Assembly: GCA_037439685.1 (NCBI GenBank)
Contig: JBBIVO010000001.1
Coordinates: 1 to 64,000 of the forward strand
Source: JAGTRB01 sp037439685
GTDB taxonomy: Archaea; Thermoproteota; Bathyarchaeia; TCS64
DNA: 64,000 nucleotides
Direction of reading: 5' to 3'
The translations under genes and the position numbers were made by a program. The notes under the pieces are model-generated. The model saw nothing but the letters and a program-made list of their open reading frames with translations, was not told the origin of the DNA and made no database searches. Shown here in pieces: positions 1-8,613 of the stretch. Within the stretch, counting starts at the first letter, position 1. Each line of letters begins with the position of its first letter.

Positions 1-433
1 AATCTCTAAACTCATCTCTATAATCTCTGAATTCCCCAACAAAGCCTCTAAACTCGTTTCTATAGTCCCTAAATTCTCTCCAGTACTCCATAAATATGGT
101 TTGCATCCCGCCGAATCCCTCCTGAAGCTCGTCTCCCAACTCGCCATATACTATCCTGAAGCCCTTAATCTCAGGGTTTAGGGCCACCTCCTGCAATTCG
201 ACTTCCCTTACTGAGGCGGGGGGTGGGGCTTCCTTGATCATCTCAGTGAACCTCGAAAGGAGGCTCTCCTCACCCTGCACCAGGATCCTGACGGCCCCGT
301 CGGGGAGGTTCTCTACATACCCATCTAAACCCATCTCCTGGGCAAGGTCGACAACATGCCTTCTGAATCCGACCCTCTGAACTCGACCCTTGACCCTCAC
401 CTGATAGGCCTTGGCCTGATTCGCTCCGCTCAA
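1..433 (-). CDS. Acylphosphatase-domain protein with repetitive C-terminal extension (3' end cut by window edge)
   Basis: Reading the - strand from a TTG at 433 gives a protein whose first ~90 residues are a complete acylphosphatase domain: the phosphate-binding loop GRVQRVGFR (catalytic Arg at about residue 24) and the GYVENLPDGAV strand with the catalytic Asn. The family hydrolyses acyl phosphates. A TAG stop lies in frame two codons upstream, so the start is this TTG or the GTG eleven codons in. After the domain the chain does not stop as in ordinary ~90-residue acylphosphatases: it runs into an aromatic and charged tail with repeats of the form EFRDYR/NEFR, probably helical, that leaves the window. 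Domain call is firm; the role of the tail is unknown. Confidence 0.85.
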   Translation of the reverse strand, partial: MSGANQAKAYQVRVKGRVQRVGFRRHVVDLAQEMGLDGYVENLPDGAVRILVQGEESLLSRFTEMIKEAPPPASVREVELQEVALNPEIKGFRIVYGELGDELQEGFGGMQTIFMEYWREFRDYRNEFRGFVGEFRDYRDEFRD

Positions 434-781
434 GTTCTACACCCCCTCTAACCTTGGAGGGGCATCAAAGACATACCTGATCGGTTATACATCGAATCGG
501 CTTATAACCTATTCGAGGCCTGAGACAAGGGCATAAAAATCCGATTCTTCGAGGAATGGATGGGTGAGGAGGGCAGAGCTGGGGAGTGAGATGATAAGTC
601 TGTTGAGATGCGTGACTTTAACCCGGTGGCCAGATCCAAAGACCCATATAAGGAGGCTGAAAGGGCTCTGTAACCATAGATCATCAAGGAATCCTACAGG
701 GTTGTGATGGGCTGATCAAAGGTTCACAGCCGAAGGCAAATGGGTTTTATCAAAACTTTAATCTATATTTTTGTGAGGTAG
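434..781. other. Intergenic region, no supported gene
   Basis: Both flanking genes are divergent, so this stretch should carry two promoters. An AT-rich block at about 745-776 just before the NTPase start looks promoter-like. A 61-codon reading frame on the - strand has no recognisable domain and I do not accept it. No tRNA-like or repeated structure was seen. Confidence 0.4.
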
Positions 782-1363
782 TTGAGGGTGTCGATCGCAG
801 TTTTGATGGTGGGGGCTGTTGGGGATGGGAAGACGAGGGCCTGCCTAGAGCTTGCCGAGAGGTGCAGGAGAGAGGGGTTCAAGGTATACGGAGTTGCAAG
901 CCCAAGGGTTTTTCTGGAGGGGGGGCTGGTGGGTTATAATTGCGTGGACCTCTCAACTCGCAGGGAGCTCCCTCTGGCAAGGCTTAAGGAGATGGCTGAA
1001 GGGCCGGGCTGGTCCCATCTCGGAGAGTTGAGATACGCCTTCTCCATCTCAGGCCTTGAGTGGGCCAACTCCGTCCTGCTCAGCTCCTCAAAGGCCCGAG
1101 ACCCCTCCTCCATCATCTTCGTCGACGAGTTTGGGAGGCTTGAGGCTGAGGGGCGAGGCCTCCTCCCCGGAATATTACATGTGGTAGAGAGGCTTAGAGA
1201 GGGGGGAATAGCCGCATTCACCTGTCGATCCGAGCTTCAAGCCTCCCTCGAGGAGGTGATAGGAGATGGAGGGGTGGAGACCCTCTGTTATAGGCCTTCG
1301 GAGATGGAGGAGATTTGGAGGGCTATACAAAGATTTGTAAGGGTCCATCAAGAGCAGAATTAG
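782..1363 (+). CDS. P-loop NTPase, THEP1-like
   Basis: A 193-residue protein with a Walker A motif GAVGDGKT at residues 11-18 and a Walker B-like stretch IIFVDEFGRLE near residue 115, the layout of the small THEP1/nucleoside-triphosphatase group. TTG at 782 gives the longest form; a GTG two codons later is equally possible. It lies 29 bases before a molybdenum hydroxylase large subunit on the same strand, so it is probably the first gene of that operon. P-loop proteins of this kind are found beside molybdoenzyme genes, so a role in cofactor handling or enzyme maturation is plausible but is only inferred from context. Confidence 0.65.
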   Translation: MRVSIAVLMVGAVGDGKTRACLELAERCRREGFKVYGVASPRVFLEGGLVGYNCVDLSTRRELPLARLKEMAEGPGWSHLGELRYAFSISGLEWANSVLLSSSKARDPSSIIFVDEFGRLEAEGRGLLPGILHVVERLREGGIAAFTCRSELQASLEEVIGDGGVETLCYRPSEMEEIWRAIQRFVRVHQEQN

Positions 1364-1392
1364 TGGCTTAATCATCTTAGAAGGTGTAGAGA

Positions 1393-3714
1393 TTGGAGTA
1401 TGATAAGATCCTTGAAAGGGCTCTGAAGAGGGATGAGTATCTTGTCGTGGGTAAGAGCATAGCCAGGGTGGATGCCCTAGACAAGGCGTTGGGGAGGGCC
1501 ATGTTCACGGAGGACTACACATCGAGGGGGGCGGTTGTGGTCAAGGTTCTGAGGAGCACCGAGCCCCACGCGAGGATTGGGGGGATCGAGGCGAGGGACG
1601 CCCTCAAGGTTCCAGGGGTTCTAGCGGTCCTGACCGCCTCCGACATCCCGGGGGAGAACCAGATAGGATACGCCCTTCCGGACCAGCCCCTCCTAAACGA
1701 CGGGAAGGCTCTCTACGTTGGGGATCCCATAGCCCTCATCTGCGCCTTGGATGAGGAGGCCGCCTTCAAGGGATTAGAGGCCGTGAGGGTGGAGTATGAG
1801 CCCCTAAGGCCCCTCCTCGACATAGACTCTGCCCTAGAGGAGGGGGTGGAGCCCATCCATGAGGGGGGAAACATAGCCACAACTACGAGGATAAGGAAGG
1901 GGGATGTGGAGAGGGGGTTTGAAGAGGCGGAGGTGGAGGTGGAGGAGACCTATGAGACCCCCTACCAGGAGCATATGTGCCTAGAGCCTGAGGCCTCATA
2001 TGCCATCCCCGAGGGGGTGGGGAAGATAACGGTGATAGGCACGATGCAGAGCCCCTTCCTGGTGAGGGAGAAGGTGGCCCAGGTCTTAGGCTGGAGCCTG
2101 AACAGGGTTCGAGTGATCCAGGCTCTAACGGGCGGGGCCTTCGGAAAGAAGGATGACATGGGCCCGATAGTCTCGGCGATGGCCGCCCTCTCAGCCTTCA
2201 AGCTTGGAAGGCCCTCCGCCCTGATCCTAGACAGGGATGAGTCGGCTGCCACCTCGGTTAAGAGATATCCAGCTAGGATAAGGTATAGATCTGCGGCTGA
2301 CGGAGAGGGGAGGATAACCGCGGCGAAGGTGGATATAACCCTGGACTGCGGGGCCTATGCTAATAGGGCGCCCTACTGGCTCTGGAGGCAGACCGTCCAC
2401 GCGACAGGCCCATACGAGGTTGAGAATGTCCACGTAGATGGAAGGGCCGTCTACACGAACAAGGTCTATGGGGGGAGCTTCAGAGGGTTCGGCGACGTGG
2501 CCATCCACTTCGCCGCCGAGTCCCAGGTGGACAGGCTAGCCGAGAGGCTTGGGATGGACCCGATAGAGTTCCGCCTAAGGAACATATTGAGGCCGGGCTC
2601 CAGGACTGGATGCGACCAGCTCCTCGACCACTCGGTCGGAATGGAGGAGTGCCTAAGGGCGGTGGAGGAGGCCTCCTCATGGAAGAGCCTAAGGAAGACC
2701 CTAAGGCGGGGGAGCAGGGCGAGGGGGGTGGGGGTTGGATGCGGCTTCCACGGCATAAGCACCAGCAGGGCGGCCCCAGACTGGTCAGCTGCATATATAA
2801 TTTTGAACACGGATGGAACCTTCACCTACAGGACCGGGATCTGCGAGCTGGGCCAGGGATCCCCCATAGGACACGCCAAGATAGTGGCCGAGATCCTCGG
2901 GGCGCCCCTCGAGGCCATAAGGGTTGAGGGGCCAGACACGGACTCTACGCCGGATGCTAGGCCAACCCATGGAAGCAGAGGCCTGATGCTGGGCGGCACA
3001 GCCGCGGCAGAGGCTGCCCTGGAGCTGAGGGGGAGGATGAGAGAGGNNNNNNNNNNTGCGGCGGATATGCTTGGGTGCGAGGCTGGCGAGGTGGAGCTGA
3101 GAGACGGGAGAGCGTGCAGGAGGGGAGACCCATCCCACGGGGTTAGCTTCTCCGAGCTGGCGGAGGAGATGTACTTTAGAGGGTTATCCCCAGCCGCATA
3201 TGGGTTCTACTCACCCCCCAAGAGGCGGTTCGACCCGGAGACTGGGCTAGGGGTGAGCTACTCGGTTTATACCTTCACCGCCACCGTGGCAGAGGTGGAG
3301 GTGGACCTGGAGACGGGCTTCGTGGAGGTCCTCAGGGTCTGGCCCGCCATGGATGTGGGAAAGGCTGTGGATCCCCTGATGGTCGAGGGCCAGATCCATG
3401 GGGCCATATCTCAGGGGATGGGCTTCGCATTGATGGAGAGGCTCGTCATCGAGGATGGCAGGGTTCTTAACCCGAACTTCAAGGATTACATCATCCCTTC
3501 AAGCATGGATATACCCCATGTCGAGAGGCCCATACTGGTTGAGGCCCCTTACAGGCACTCCGCCTTCGGGGCAAAGGGTGTGGGGGAGCCCGCCATAATC
3601 TCGATAGTCCCAGCCATAGTAAACGCCATTCACCACGCGACGGGGATAAGGCTGAACGGGCTCCCAGTAACCCCTGAGAGGCTCTATATGGCCCTGGGAG
3701 GGAGGGAGACATGA
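1393..3714 (+). CDS. Molybdenum hydroxylase, large (molybdopterin-binding) subunit
   Basis: 773 residues, the usual size for the molybdopterin subunit of xanthine dehydrogenase/CO dehydrogenase-family enzymes. The N-terminal domain (GRAMFTEDY, residues ~35-43) is the a/b hammerhead; the MoCo domain carries GGAFGKK, FRGFG and the C-terminal GAKGVGEPA, whose Glu is the catalytic base. The AYRCSFR loop of form I aerobic CO dehydrogenase is absent (the loop reads GGSFRGFG), so this is not a form I CODH; aldehyde, purine or aromatic substrates are all possible. Start is TTG. A 10-base N run at 3047-3056 hides a few codons without breaking the frame. It overlaps the FAD subunit by ATGA. Confidence 0.92.
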   Translation: MEYDKILERALKRDEYLVVGKSIARVDALDKALGRAMFTEDYTSRGAVVVKVLRSTEPHARIGGIEARDALKVPGVLAVLTASDIPGENQIGYALPDQPLLNDGKALYVGDPIALICALDEEAAFKGLEAVRVEYEPLRPLLDIDSALEEGVEPIHEGGNIATTTRIRKGDVERGFEEAEVEVEETYETPYQEHMCLEPEASYAIPEGVGKITVIGTMQSPFLVREKVAQVLGWSLNRVRVIQALTGGAFGKKDDMGPIVSAMAALSAFKLGRPSALILDRDESAATSVKRYPARIRYRSAADGEGRITAAKVDITLDCGAYANRAPYWLWRQTVHATGPYEVENVHVDGRAVYTNKVYGGSFRGFGDVAIHFAAESQVDRLAERLGMDPIEFRLRNILRPGSRTGCDQLLDHSVGMEECLRAVEEASSWKSLRKTLRRGSRARGVGVGCGFHGISTSRAAPDWSAAYIILNTDGTFTYRTGICELGQGSPIGHAKIVAEILGAPLEAIRVEGPDTDSTPDARPTHGSRGLMLGGTAAAEAALELRGRMREXXXXAADMLGCEAGEVELRDGRACRRGDPSHGVSFSELAEEMYFRGLSPAAYGFYSPPKRRFDPETGLGVSYSVYTFTATVAEVEVDLETGFVEVLRVWPAMDVGKAVDPLMVEGQIHGAISQGMGFALMERLVIEDGRVLNPNFKDYIIPSSMDIPHVERPILVEAPYRHSAFGAKGVGEPAIISIVPAIVNAIHHATGIRLNGLPVTPERLYMALGGRET
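3047..3056. other. Assembly gap (10 N)
   Basis: Unknown bases inside the large-subunit gene; the reading frame happens to be kept across them. Confidence 0.99.
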
Positions 3715-4580
3715 GGCCTCTACCCCGCTTCACCTTCCACCGCCCCAGAACCCTCAGAGAGGCCCTGAAGCTGCTCAACGAGTTTGAGGATGCCAGGCCC
3801 ATAGCAGGGGGAACCGACCTCATCCCAGCCATGAGGGAAGAGGAGCTAAAGGCGAGAAACCTCATAGACCTTACAAGGATAGAGGAGCTGAAGGGCATCT
3901 GCGAGGGGGAGGGCGAGATCGTGATAGGGGCGGCGACAACCCTAAGGCAGCTTGAGGCCTCCAAGGTGATAGCTGAGAGGGCCCCAGCCCTATGGGCGGC
4001 CGCCGCATCGGTCGGGAGCGTCCAGATAAGAAACCTAGCCACCCTGGGGGGAAACCTTTGCAACGCCTCTCCCGCAGCTGACACCGCGCCGCCCCTCCTC
4101 ACCCTCAACGCCGTGGCCGAATTAGCCTCCCTGGAGGGGAGGAGGACGATACCTGTATCAAACCTCTTCGCAGGGCCGAAGCTCAACACCCTGAGGCCCC
4201 AGGAACTCCTCACCCACATAAGGTTCCCGACCCCACCGAAGGGGGCTGGAATGTCCTTCCAGAAGATCGGGAGGCGGAAGGGCCACACCATCTCCATAGT
4301 TAACGCCTCAGCCTACCTAGAGGTCGACGGGGGGGCCTGCAGGGATGCAAGGTTGGCCTTGGGCTCCGTAGCCCCCACACCTATAAGGGTGGAAGAGGCT
4401 GAAGAGGCGTTGAGGGGAAGGAGGATGGCTGAGGAGCTGATCGAGGAGGCGGCCTCCATCTGCCAAGGACTCGTGAAGCCGATAGACGACCTCAGGGCAT
4501 CAGCCACCTATAGAAGGGAGATGTCAAGGATCCTGGTCAGGAGGGCCCTAATGGAGGCCTGGAAGATGGCGAAGGGGTGA
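3711..4580 (+). CDS. Molybdenum hydroxylase, FAD-binding medium subunit
   Basis: 289 residues, the standard length of CoxM/XdhB-type subunits. FAD-binding motifs AGGTDL (residues ~32-37) and TLGGNLCNASPAAD (~108-121) are both present, with the C-terminal CO_deh_flav_C domain ending in ATYRREM. It carries electrons from the 2Fe-2S subunit to FAD. It overlaps the large subunit by four bases upstream and the 2Fe-2S subunit by four bases (GTGA) downstream, so the three are translationally coupled. Assignment is firm; the electron acceptor is not known. Confidence 0.93.
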   Translation: MRPLPRFTFHRPRTLREALKLLNEFEDARPIAGGTDLIPAMREEELKARNLIDLTRIEELKGICEGEGEIVIGAATTLRQLEASKVIAERAPALWAAAASVGSVQIRNLATLGGNLCNASPAADTAPPLLTLNAVAELASLEGRRTIPVSNLFAGPKLNTLRPQELLTHIRFPTPPKGAGMSFQKIGRRKGHTISIVNASAYLEVDGGACRDARLALGSVAPTPIRVEEAEEALRGRRMAEELIEEAASICQGLVKPIDDLRASATYRREMSRILVRRALMEAWKMAKG

Positions 4581-5080
4581 GAGGGTTGAAGGTCTCCTTC
4601 AAGCTCAATGGAAGGGAGGTGGCATGCGAGGCAGAGGCCAACCTCTCCCTCCTAGACCTCCTAAGGGGAGAGCTGGAAGTGAAGAGCGTGAAGAAGGGGT
4701 GCAACCAGGGAGAGTGCGGGGCCTGCACAGTCCTATTGGACGGCTCACCGGTCGTATCATGCCTCATCCTAGCACCCCAGCTGGAGGGGAGGGAGGTCAC
4801 CACGGTGGAAGGTCTTCAAGAGGATCCGATCATGAAGAGGCTTGTGAGGAGCTTCATAGAGGCTGGGGCCATCCAGTGCGGCTTCTGCACCCCAGGAATG
4901 CTCATCTCCGCCTACGCCCTCCTAAGGGATAACCCTAGGCCCACCCCCATGGAGGTTAAGAGGGCGATCGTGGGAAACCTCTGCAGGTGCACGGGGTACG
5001 TGAACATAGTTAAGGCCATAGTCGAGGCCTCTGAGAGGATGGAGGATGAGCGACGAAGAGATATTCAGGAGGCTGGCTGA
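4577..5080 (+). CDS. Molybdenum hydroxylase, 2Fe-2S small subunit
   Basis: 167 residues with the two 2Fe-2S cluster sets expected for the family: the plant-ferredoxin-type CNQGECGACTVLLDG in the N-terminal half and the QCGFCTPGM and GNLCRCTGY motifs in the C-terminal half. It passes electrons from the molybdenum centre to FAD. It is the third subunit of the + strand operon and overlaps the following XdhC-like gene by 35 bases, a strong sign of co-transcription. Confidence 0.94.
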   Translation: MRGLKVSFKLNGREVACEAEANLSLLDLLRGELEVKSVKKGCNQGECGACTVLLDGSPVVSCLILAPQLEGREVTTVEGLQEDPIMKRLVRSFIEAGAIQCGFCTPGMLISAYALLRDNPRPTPMEVKRAIVGNLCRCTGYVNIVKAIVEASERMEDERRRDIQEAG

Positions 5081-5843
5081 GCTCCTGGAGGGGGGAAGGC
5101 CCGCCGCCCTCTGCACCCTGACAGAGAAGAGGGGATCAGCCCCCAGGGGGGTGGGAGCCAAGATGCTGGTCGACGGGGAGGGAAACGCCTACGGCACCAT
5201 TGGGGGAGGGGATATGGAGAGGAGGATCGTGGAGGAGGCCCTAGAGGCCATCGCTGAGGGGAGGCCTAGAACCCTTAGATTCGCCCTAGGAATAGAGGCG
5301 AAGGGGGATGCCATACCCGTCGAATCCAGATGCGGAGGCGAGGTGAAGGTATTCATAGACGTTTTAAGGCCTGAGCCGAGGCTCATAATAATCGGATCGG
5401 GCCATGTGGCGAAGCCCCTGGCCACGCTTGCCGACATCGCTGGATTCGAGACCATAGTGGTAGACGACGCTGAGACGGCGAATGCGGAGAGGTTCCCAAA
5501 GGTCAAGGAGCTTAGGAGAGGCCCCTTCGAGGAGGAGCTCGAGGGGCTCGACGTGAGACCCTCAGACTTCGTGGCAATAGTCCACGGAGACGAGGGGCAC
5601 GAGCTGGAGGCGCTGAGGAGGACGCTGGGGAAGGCGGGTTACATAGGCCTACTGGGAAGCCGGGTGAAGGCCGAGGCCCATAGGAGGAGGCTGAGGGAGA
5701 TGGGATTCTCCCAAGATGAGGTGGAGAGGATCCACGCACCTATTGGTTTGGATATAGGCGCAGTGACCCCGGAGGAGATAGCCATAAGCATAATGGCTGA
5801 GATCATCAGGGAGAGGAGGAGAGGGCCTCATAAAGCCTCTTAG
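5046..5843 (+). CDS. XdhC/CoxI-family maturation factor
   Basis: 265 residues. The N-terminal part has the XdhC_CoxI signature (RGSAPRGVGAKM, residues ~28-39, and GTIGGGDMERRIVEE); the second half has the Rossmann-type GSGHVAKPLA near residue 118. Family members bind molybdenum cofactor and help insert the sulfurated form into molybdenum hydroxylases. The gene starts inside the end of the 2Fe-2S subunit gene and ends 38 bases inside the convergent MocA-like gene, so stop codons interlock at 5806-5843. It could serve both hydroxylases in this window. Confidence 0.85.
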   Translation: MSDEEIFRRLAELLEGGRPAALCTLTEKRGSAPRGVGAKMLVDGEGNAYGTIGGGDMERRIVEEALEAIAEGRPRTLRFALGIEAKGDAIPVESRCGGEVKVFIDVLRPEPRLIIIGSGHVAKPLATLADIAGFETIVVDDAETANAERFPKVKELRRGPFEEELEGLDVRPSDFVAIVHGDEGHELEALRRTLGKAGYIGLLGSRVKAEAHRRRLREMGFSQDEVERIHAPIGLDIGAVTPEEIAISIMAEIIRERRRGPHKAS

Positions 5844-6405
5844 CCTCCTCGAAGTCCTCAGGGGTATCTATGTCGAGTATGCATAGGGGCCCCCCTTCGA
5901 CGAGCCTGTGAGCCGAACCATGCCTATCTATGAGGTCCCTTAGGGTCTCACCCCTCCCAAGGCCCATGATCTCCTCGAAGAGCGTACACCTGAACAGGAC
6001 CGGGTGGCCCCTCCTGCCCATATATGTGGGGCTCACGATATGGGCTTCGGGGTCTCCCTCCATAACCGAGGCCATCCTGGCTAGGAGGGAGGGGTCGAGG
6101 AGCTGATCGCCTAAGACGAGGTAGGCGGCGTCGGCGGAGATCCTCCTCAAGCCGGCCTTGAAGGAGCTCGCCATCCCCTCCTCATAGTCGGGGTTTAGAA
6201 CCATCTCCACCCCATGCCCCTCGACGATAGGCCTGAGCTCTTCAGGCCTGTGGCCCAACACGACGTAGACCTCATGGAGGTTTGAGGCCTCAAGGGCCTC
6301 GAGCAGTAGGTCCAGTAGGGTTCTGCCGGCTATCCTGAGGAGGAGCTTGTTGACGCCCATTCTCTCGGACTTCCCCGCCGCCAGGACGACAGCTGAAAGC
6401 CTCAA
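5806..6405 (-). CDS. mocA: MocA-like molybdenum cofactor cytidylyltransferase
   Basis: 199 residues with the nucleotidyltransferase signature LAAGKSERMG followed by K (residues ~8-20) and the GDQ motif near residue 98. The context between two molybdenum hydroxylase operons fits CTP:molybdopterin cytidylyltransferase, which makes the MCD form of the cofactor used by this enzyme family; the GTP-specific MobA cannot be excluded from sequence alone. The start is TTG at 6405. It converges with and overlaps the XdhC-like gene by 38 bases. Confidence 0.75.
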   Translation of the reverse strand: MRLSAVVLAAGKSERMGVNKLLLRIAGRTLLDLLLEALEASNLHEVYVVLGHRPEELRPIVEGHGVEMVLNPDYEEGMASSFKAGLRRISADAAYLVLGDQLLDPSLLARMASVMEGDPEAHIVSPTYMGRRGHPVLFRCTLFEEIMGLGRGETLRDLIDRHGSAHRLVEGGPLCILDIDTPEDFEEAKRLYEALSSSP

Positions 6406-6468
6406 ACCCGAAGGAAGGAGGTTTATAGGAGATTATAAGGATGCCTGAGGCTCCATTTTCATGTAGGC

Positions 6469-7074
6469 CTAGAGGTTCCTATTCCTAACAGCCTCCTCAA
6501 GGAGGTCCACGCCCAGGCATAGGAGGGTGGCCCTCAACCTATGGAGGGGGAGGCCCACCACGTTGTAGTAGTCCCCCTCGATCCCCTCTATGAGGAGGGA
6601 TGCTAGGCCTTGGATGGCATAGCCCCCAGCCGCGTCGAGGGATTCACCTGTCGAGAGGTATAGCCCTATCTCCCTATCCGTCAGCTCCTTGAACTTGACC
6701 CTCGTAGCCTCGCACTCGGTTATCATCTCTCCGCTCCTCGTGTCTAAGGCGCAGATCGCGGTGTGAACCTCATGCCAGCCTCCGCTGAGCTCCCTAAGCA
6801 TCCTATATGCCTCGTCGAGATCGGCAGGCTTGCCATAGGCATAATCATCCCTCCACACCACCGTGTCGAAGGCAACCACTATGGAGTTTGGGTGTCGATG
6901 GGCTGAGAGGGCCTTCGCCATCGCATTCCCCTTGGCAAGGGTGCATGGATCCTCGCAGGGGCCTCCCTCAACCTCCATCTCCTCCCCTGGAGCCACCACC
7001 TCAAAATGGACCCCAAGGTTTGAGAGTATGGTGAACCTGCGGGGGGACCGTGAACTCAATATAAGCCTGACCAT
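6469..7074 (-). CDS. maf: Maf-like nucleotide pyrophosphatase
   Basis: 201 residues with the full set of Maf motifs: SSRSPRR at the N-terminus, AFDTVV near residue 68, the GKPAD loop, GGYAIQG near residue 149 and NVVGLP near residue 171. Maf proteins hydrolyse non-canonical or modified nucleoside triphosphates to monophosphates and act in the cytoplasm. It lies 63 bases upstream of the MocA-like gene on the same strand and may be co-transcribed with it; a functional link to molybdenum enzymes is not implied. Confidence 0.88.
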   Translation of the reverse strand: MVRLILSSRSPRRFTILSNLGVHFEVVAPGEEMEVEGGPCEDPCTLAKGNAMAKALSAHRHPNSIVVAFDTVVWRDDYAYGKPADLDEAYRMLRELSGGWHEVHTAICALDTRSGEMITECEATRVKFKELTDREIGLYLSTGESLDAAGGYAIQGLASLLIEGIEGDYYNVVGLPLHRLRATLLCLGVDLLEEAVRNRNL

Positions 7075-7147
7075 GATGGTTTAATGTACCCCTCTCGGGT
7101 TTAAATTTCTGAGGAGGCCTCAGTCCACCTGTAAAATGCTCACCGTT

Positions 7148-7212
7148 GCCTCTATAAGCGATATTGTTAAGTTAGAGGCATTATCATAAATTTTCAAAGG
7201 GAAATATGATAA
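7148..7212. repeat. Two tandem inverted repeats in an intergenic gap
   Basis: GCCTCTA at 7148-7154 pairs with TAGAGGC at 7173-7179, and TTATCATA at 7181-7188 pairs with TATGATAA at 7205-7212. They sit between the Maf gene start and the end of the second hydroxylase operon, so they could be protein-binding sites for the maf-mocA promoter or parts of the operon's 3' end. Confidence 0.5.
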
Positions 7213-7215
7213 ATT

Positions 7216-7242
7216 AAAACCTCTTTTTGAAAGAGGGTTTTT
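7216..7242 (-). terminator. Terminator-like hairpin after the second hydroxylase operon
   Basis: CCTCTTT at 7220-7226 and AAAGAGG at 7230-7236 form a perfect 7-bp stem with a 3-base loop; read on the - strand it follows the stop codon of the 2Fe-2S gene and is followed by a T-rich tract. Archaeal termination depends mostly on T-tracts, so the hairpin itself may be secondary. Confidence 0.5.
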
Positions 7243-7249
7243 AAACCCC

Positions 7250-7714
7250 CTAAATTTTTGCCTTTTCTGCTGCCAACTTCACGGCTTTAACTATGTTTAT
7301 ATATCCCGTGCACCTGCATAGGTTCCCCTTGAGATACTCCCTGATCTCCTCCTCCGTGGGGTCTGGGTTCTCCCTTAGGAGGGCCTTCGCCGCCATTATG
7401 AACCCTGGGGTGCAGAAGCCGCACTGGATGGCCCCAGCCTCTATGAAGGCCTCCTGCACCGGGTCGAGCCTGCCCCCTCTCCCTAAACCCTCGATGGTCT
7501 CGACGGTTTTTCCGTCCACCTCTACGGCGAGGGTGAGGCATGAGAGGATCGGCTCCCCGTCCAATAGGACCGTGCAGGCCCCGCACACGCCTATCCCACA
7601 TCCATACTTGGTTCCAGTCAGGCCGAGCTCATCCCTTAGGAGGTTCAGCAGGAGCTCGTTCGGCTCCACATCGAGACGCCTCTTCCTCCCGTTGAGGGTG
7701 AACTCTATCCTCAT
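7250..7714 (-). CDS. Molybdenum hydroxylase, 2Fe-2S small subunit (second operon)
   Basis: 154 residues with YGCGIGVCGACTVLLDG in the N-terminal [2Fe-2S] domain and QCGFCTPGF and GNLCRCTGY in the helical second cluster domain. It is the last gene of the three-subunit - strand operon and overlaps the FAD subunit by four bases. It is clearly paralogous to the protein at 4577-5080 but is 13 residues shorter. Confidence 0.94.
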   Translation of the reverse strand: MRIEFTLNGRKRRLDVEPNELLLNLLRDELGLTGTKYGCGIGVCGACTVLLDGEPILSCLTLAVEVDGKTVETIEGLGRGGRLDPVQEAFIEAGAIQCGFCTPGFIMAAKALLRENPDPTEEEIREYLKGNLCRCTGYINIVKAVKLAAEKAKI

Positions 7715-8613
7715 GGCGTCCGTCCTCCAACCCTCTCCATCGCCATCTTAATGGCGTCCTTCAACAGGGCCTTTGAGGCCTCCCTCCTATACTCGGCGGT
7801 TGCCCTGATATCCGTGACGGGTCTTATAGAGCTCCCAACCCTCTCAGCGGCCTCTTCTAGAGCCTCGGGCGTTATCTCCCTTCCCAAGAGGAGCCTCTCC
7901 ACCTCCCTCAGCCTTATGGGCCTGGGGGCTACGGCTCCCATGGCAATCCTGCAGTGGTTGGCCTTCCCCCCCTCAAGTCGAAGGGCAACGGCTATGTTGA
8001 CGACGGCCAGGTCTAGCTTGTTTCTCCCAACCTTTATGAAGGATGACCCGGTCCCCTCGGGAGGGTGAGGGACATATACTCCCTTGAGGATCTCGTCCGA
8101 CCTTAGGAGCGTCGACCTCGGCCCCAAGAAGAAGCTCTCAAGGGGGGCCTCCCTTGTCCCTATCGGCCCTGCGATCTGAGCCACGGCCTCTAGGGCCAAT
8201 AGGGCCACGGCGGAGTCGGATGAGGGGCTAGCCCTGCAGAGGTTCCCCCCAATCGTGGCCATGTTCCTCACCTGAACCGAGCCCATGGAGGAGATGGCCT
8301 CGTGGAGGAGGGGAAGCCGCTCCTTTATGGCCTCAGCCCTCTCAAGCTCCCTTAGCCTCACCGCCGCCCCTATGGTGAAGCCCCTCGAATCCTCCCTCAG
8401 GAGCCTCAGCTCTGGTATCCTCTTTATGTCGATCAGGTGTCTGGGCTCATAGAGCCTCTGCTTCATGTCCACCAGAAGGTCTGTGCCTCCGGCCAGGATC
8501 CGGGCCTCGCCTCCATACCTCGAGAGGAGGGCAAGGGCCTCCATGAGGCTGGTGGGTGAGTGATACTCAAACTTGAAGGGTATTATGCTCGTGTTGACCC
8601 TATTGACCTCCAA
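7711..8613 (-). CDS. Molybdenum hydroxylase, FAD-binding medium subunit (second operon)
   Basis: 300 residues with AGGTDL near residue 40 and TIGGNLCRASPSSD near residue 120, then the C-terminal flavoprotein domain. It has no 4Fe-4S insertion of the kind found in 4-hydroxybenzoyl-CoA reductase. The likely start is TTG at 8613, 14 bases inside the end of the large-subunit gene; the stop overlaps the 2Fe-2S gene. Order here is large, FAD, 2Fe-2S, the same as in the + strand operon. Confidence 0.92.
   Translation of the reverse strand: MEVNRVNTSIIPFKFEYHSPTSLMEALALLSRYGGEARILAGGTDLLVDMKQRLYEPRHLIDIKRIPELRLLREDSRGFTIGAAVRLRELERAEAIKERLPLLHEAISSMGSVQVRNMATIGGNLCRASPSSDSAVALLALEAVAQIAGPIGTREAPLESFFLGPRSTLLRSDEILKGVYVPHPPEGTGSSFIKVGRNKLDLAVVNIAVALRLEGGKANHCRIAMGAVAPRPIRLREVERLLLGREITPEALEEAAERVGSSIRPVTDIRATAEYRREASKALLKDAIKMAMERVGGRTP

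Noticed and set aside
502..687. 61-codon - strand frame between the acylphosphatase and NTPase genes
   Set aside because: No domain, no ribosome-binding site, composition of intergenic DNA.
1393..3714. Aerobic CO dehydrogenase (coxL)
   Set aside because: The form I active-site loop AYRCSFR is missing in both large subunits.
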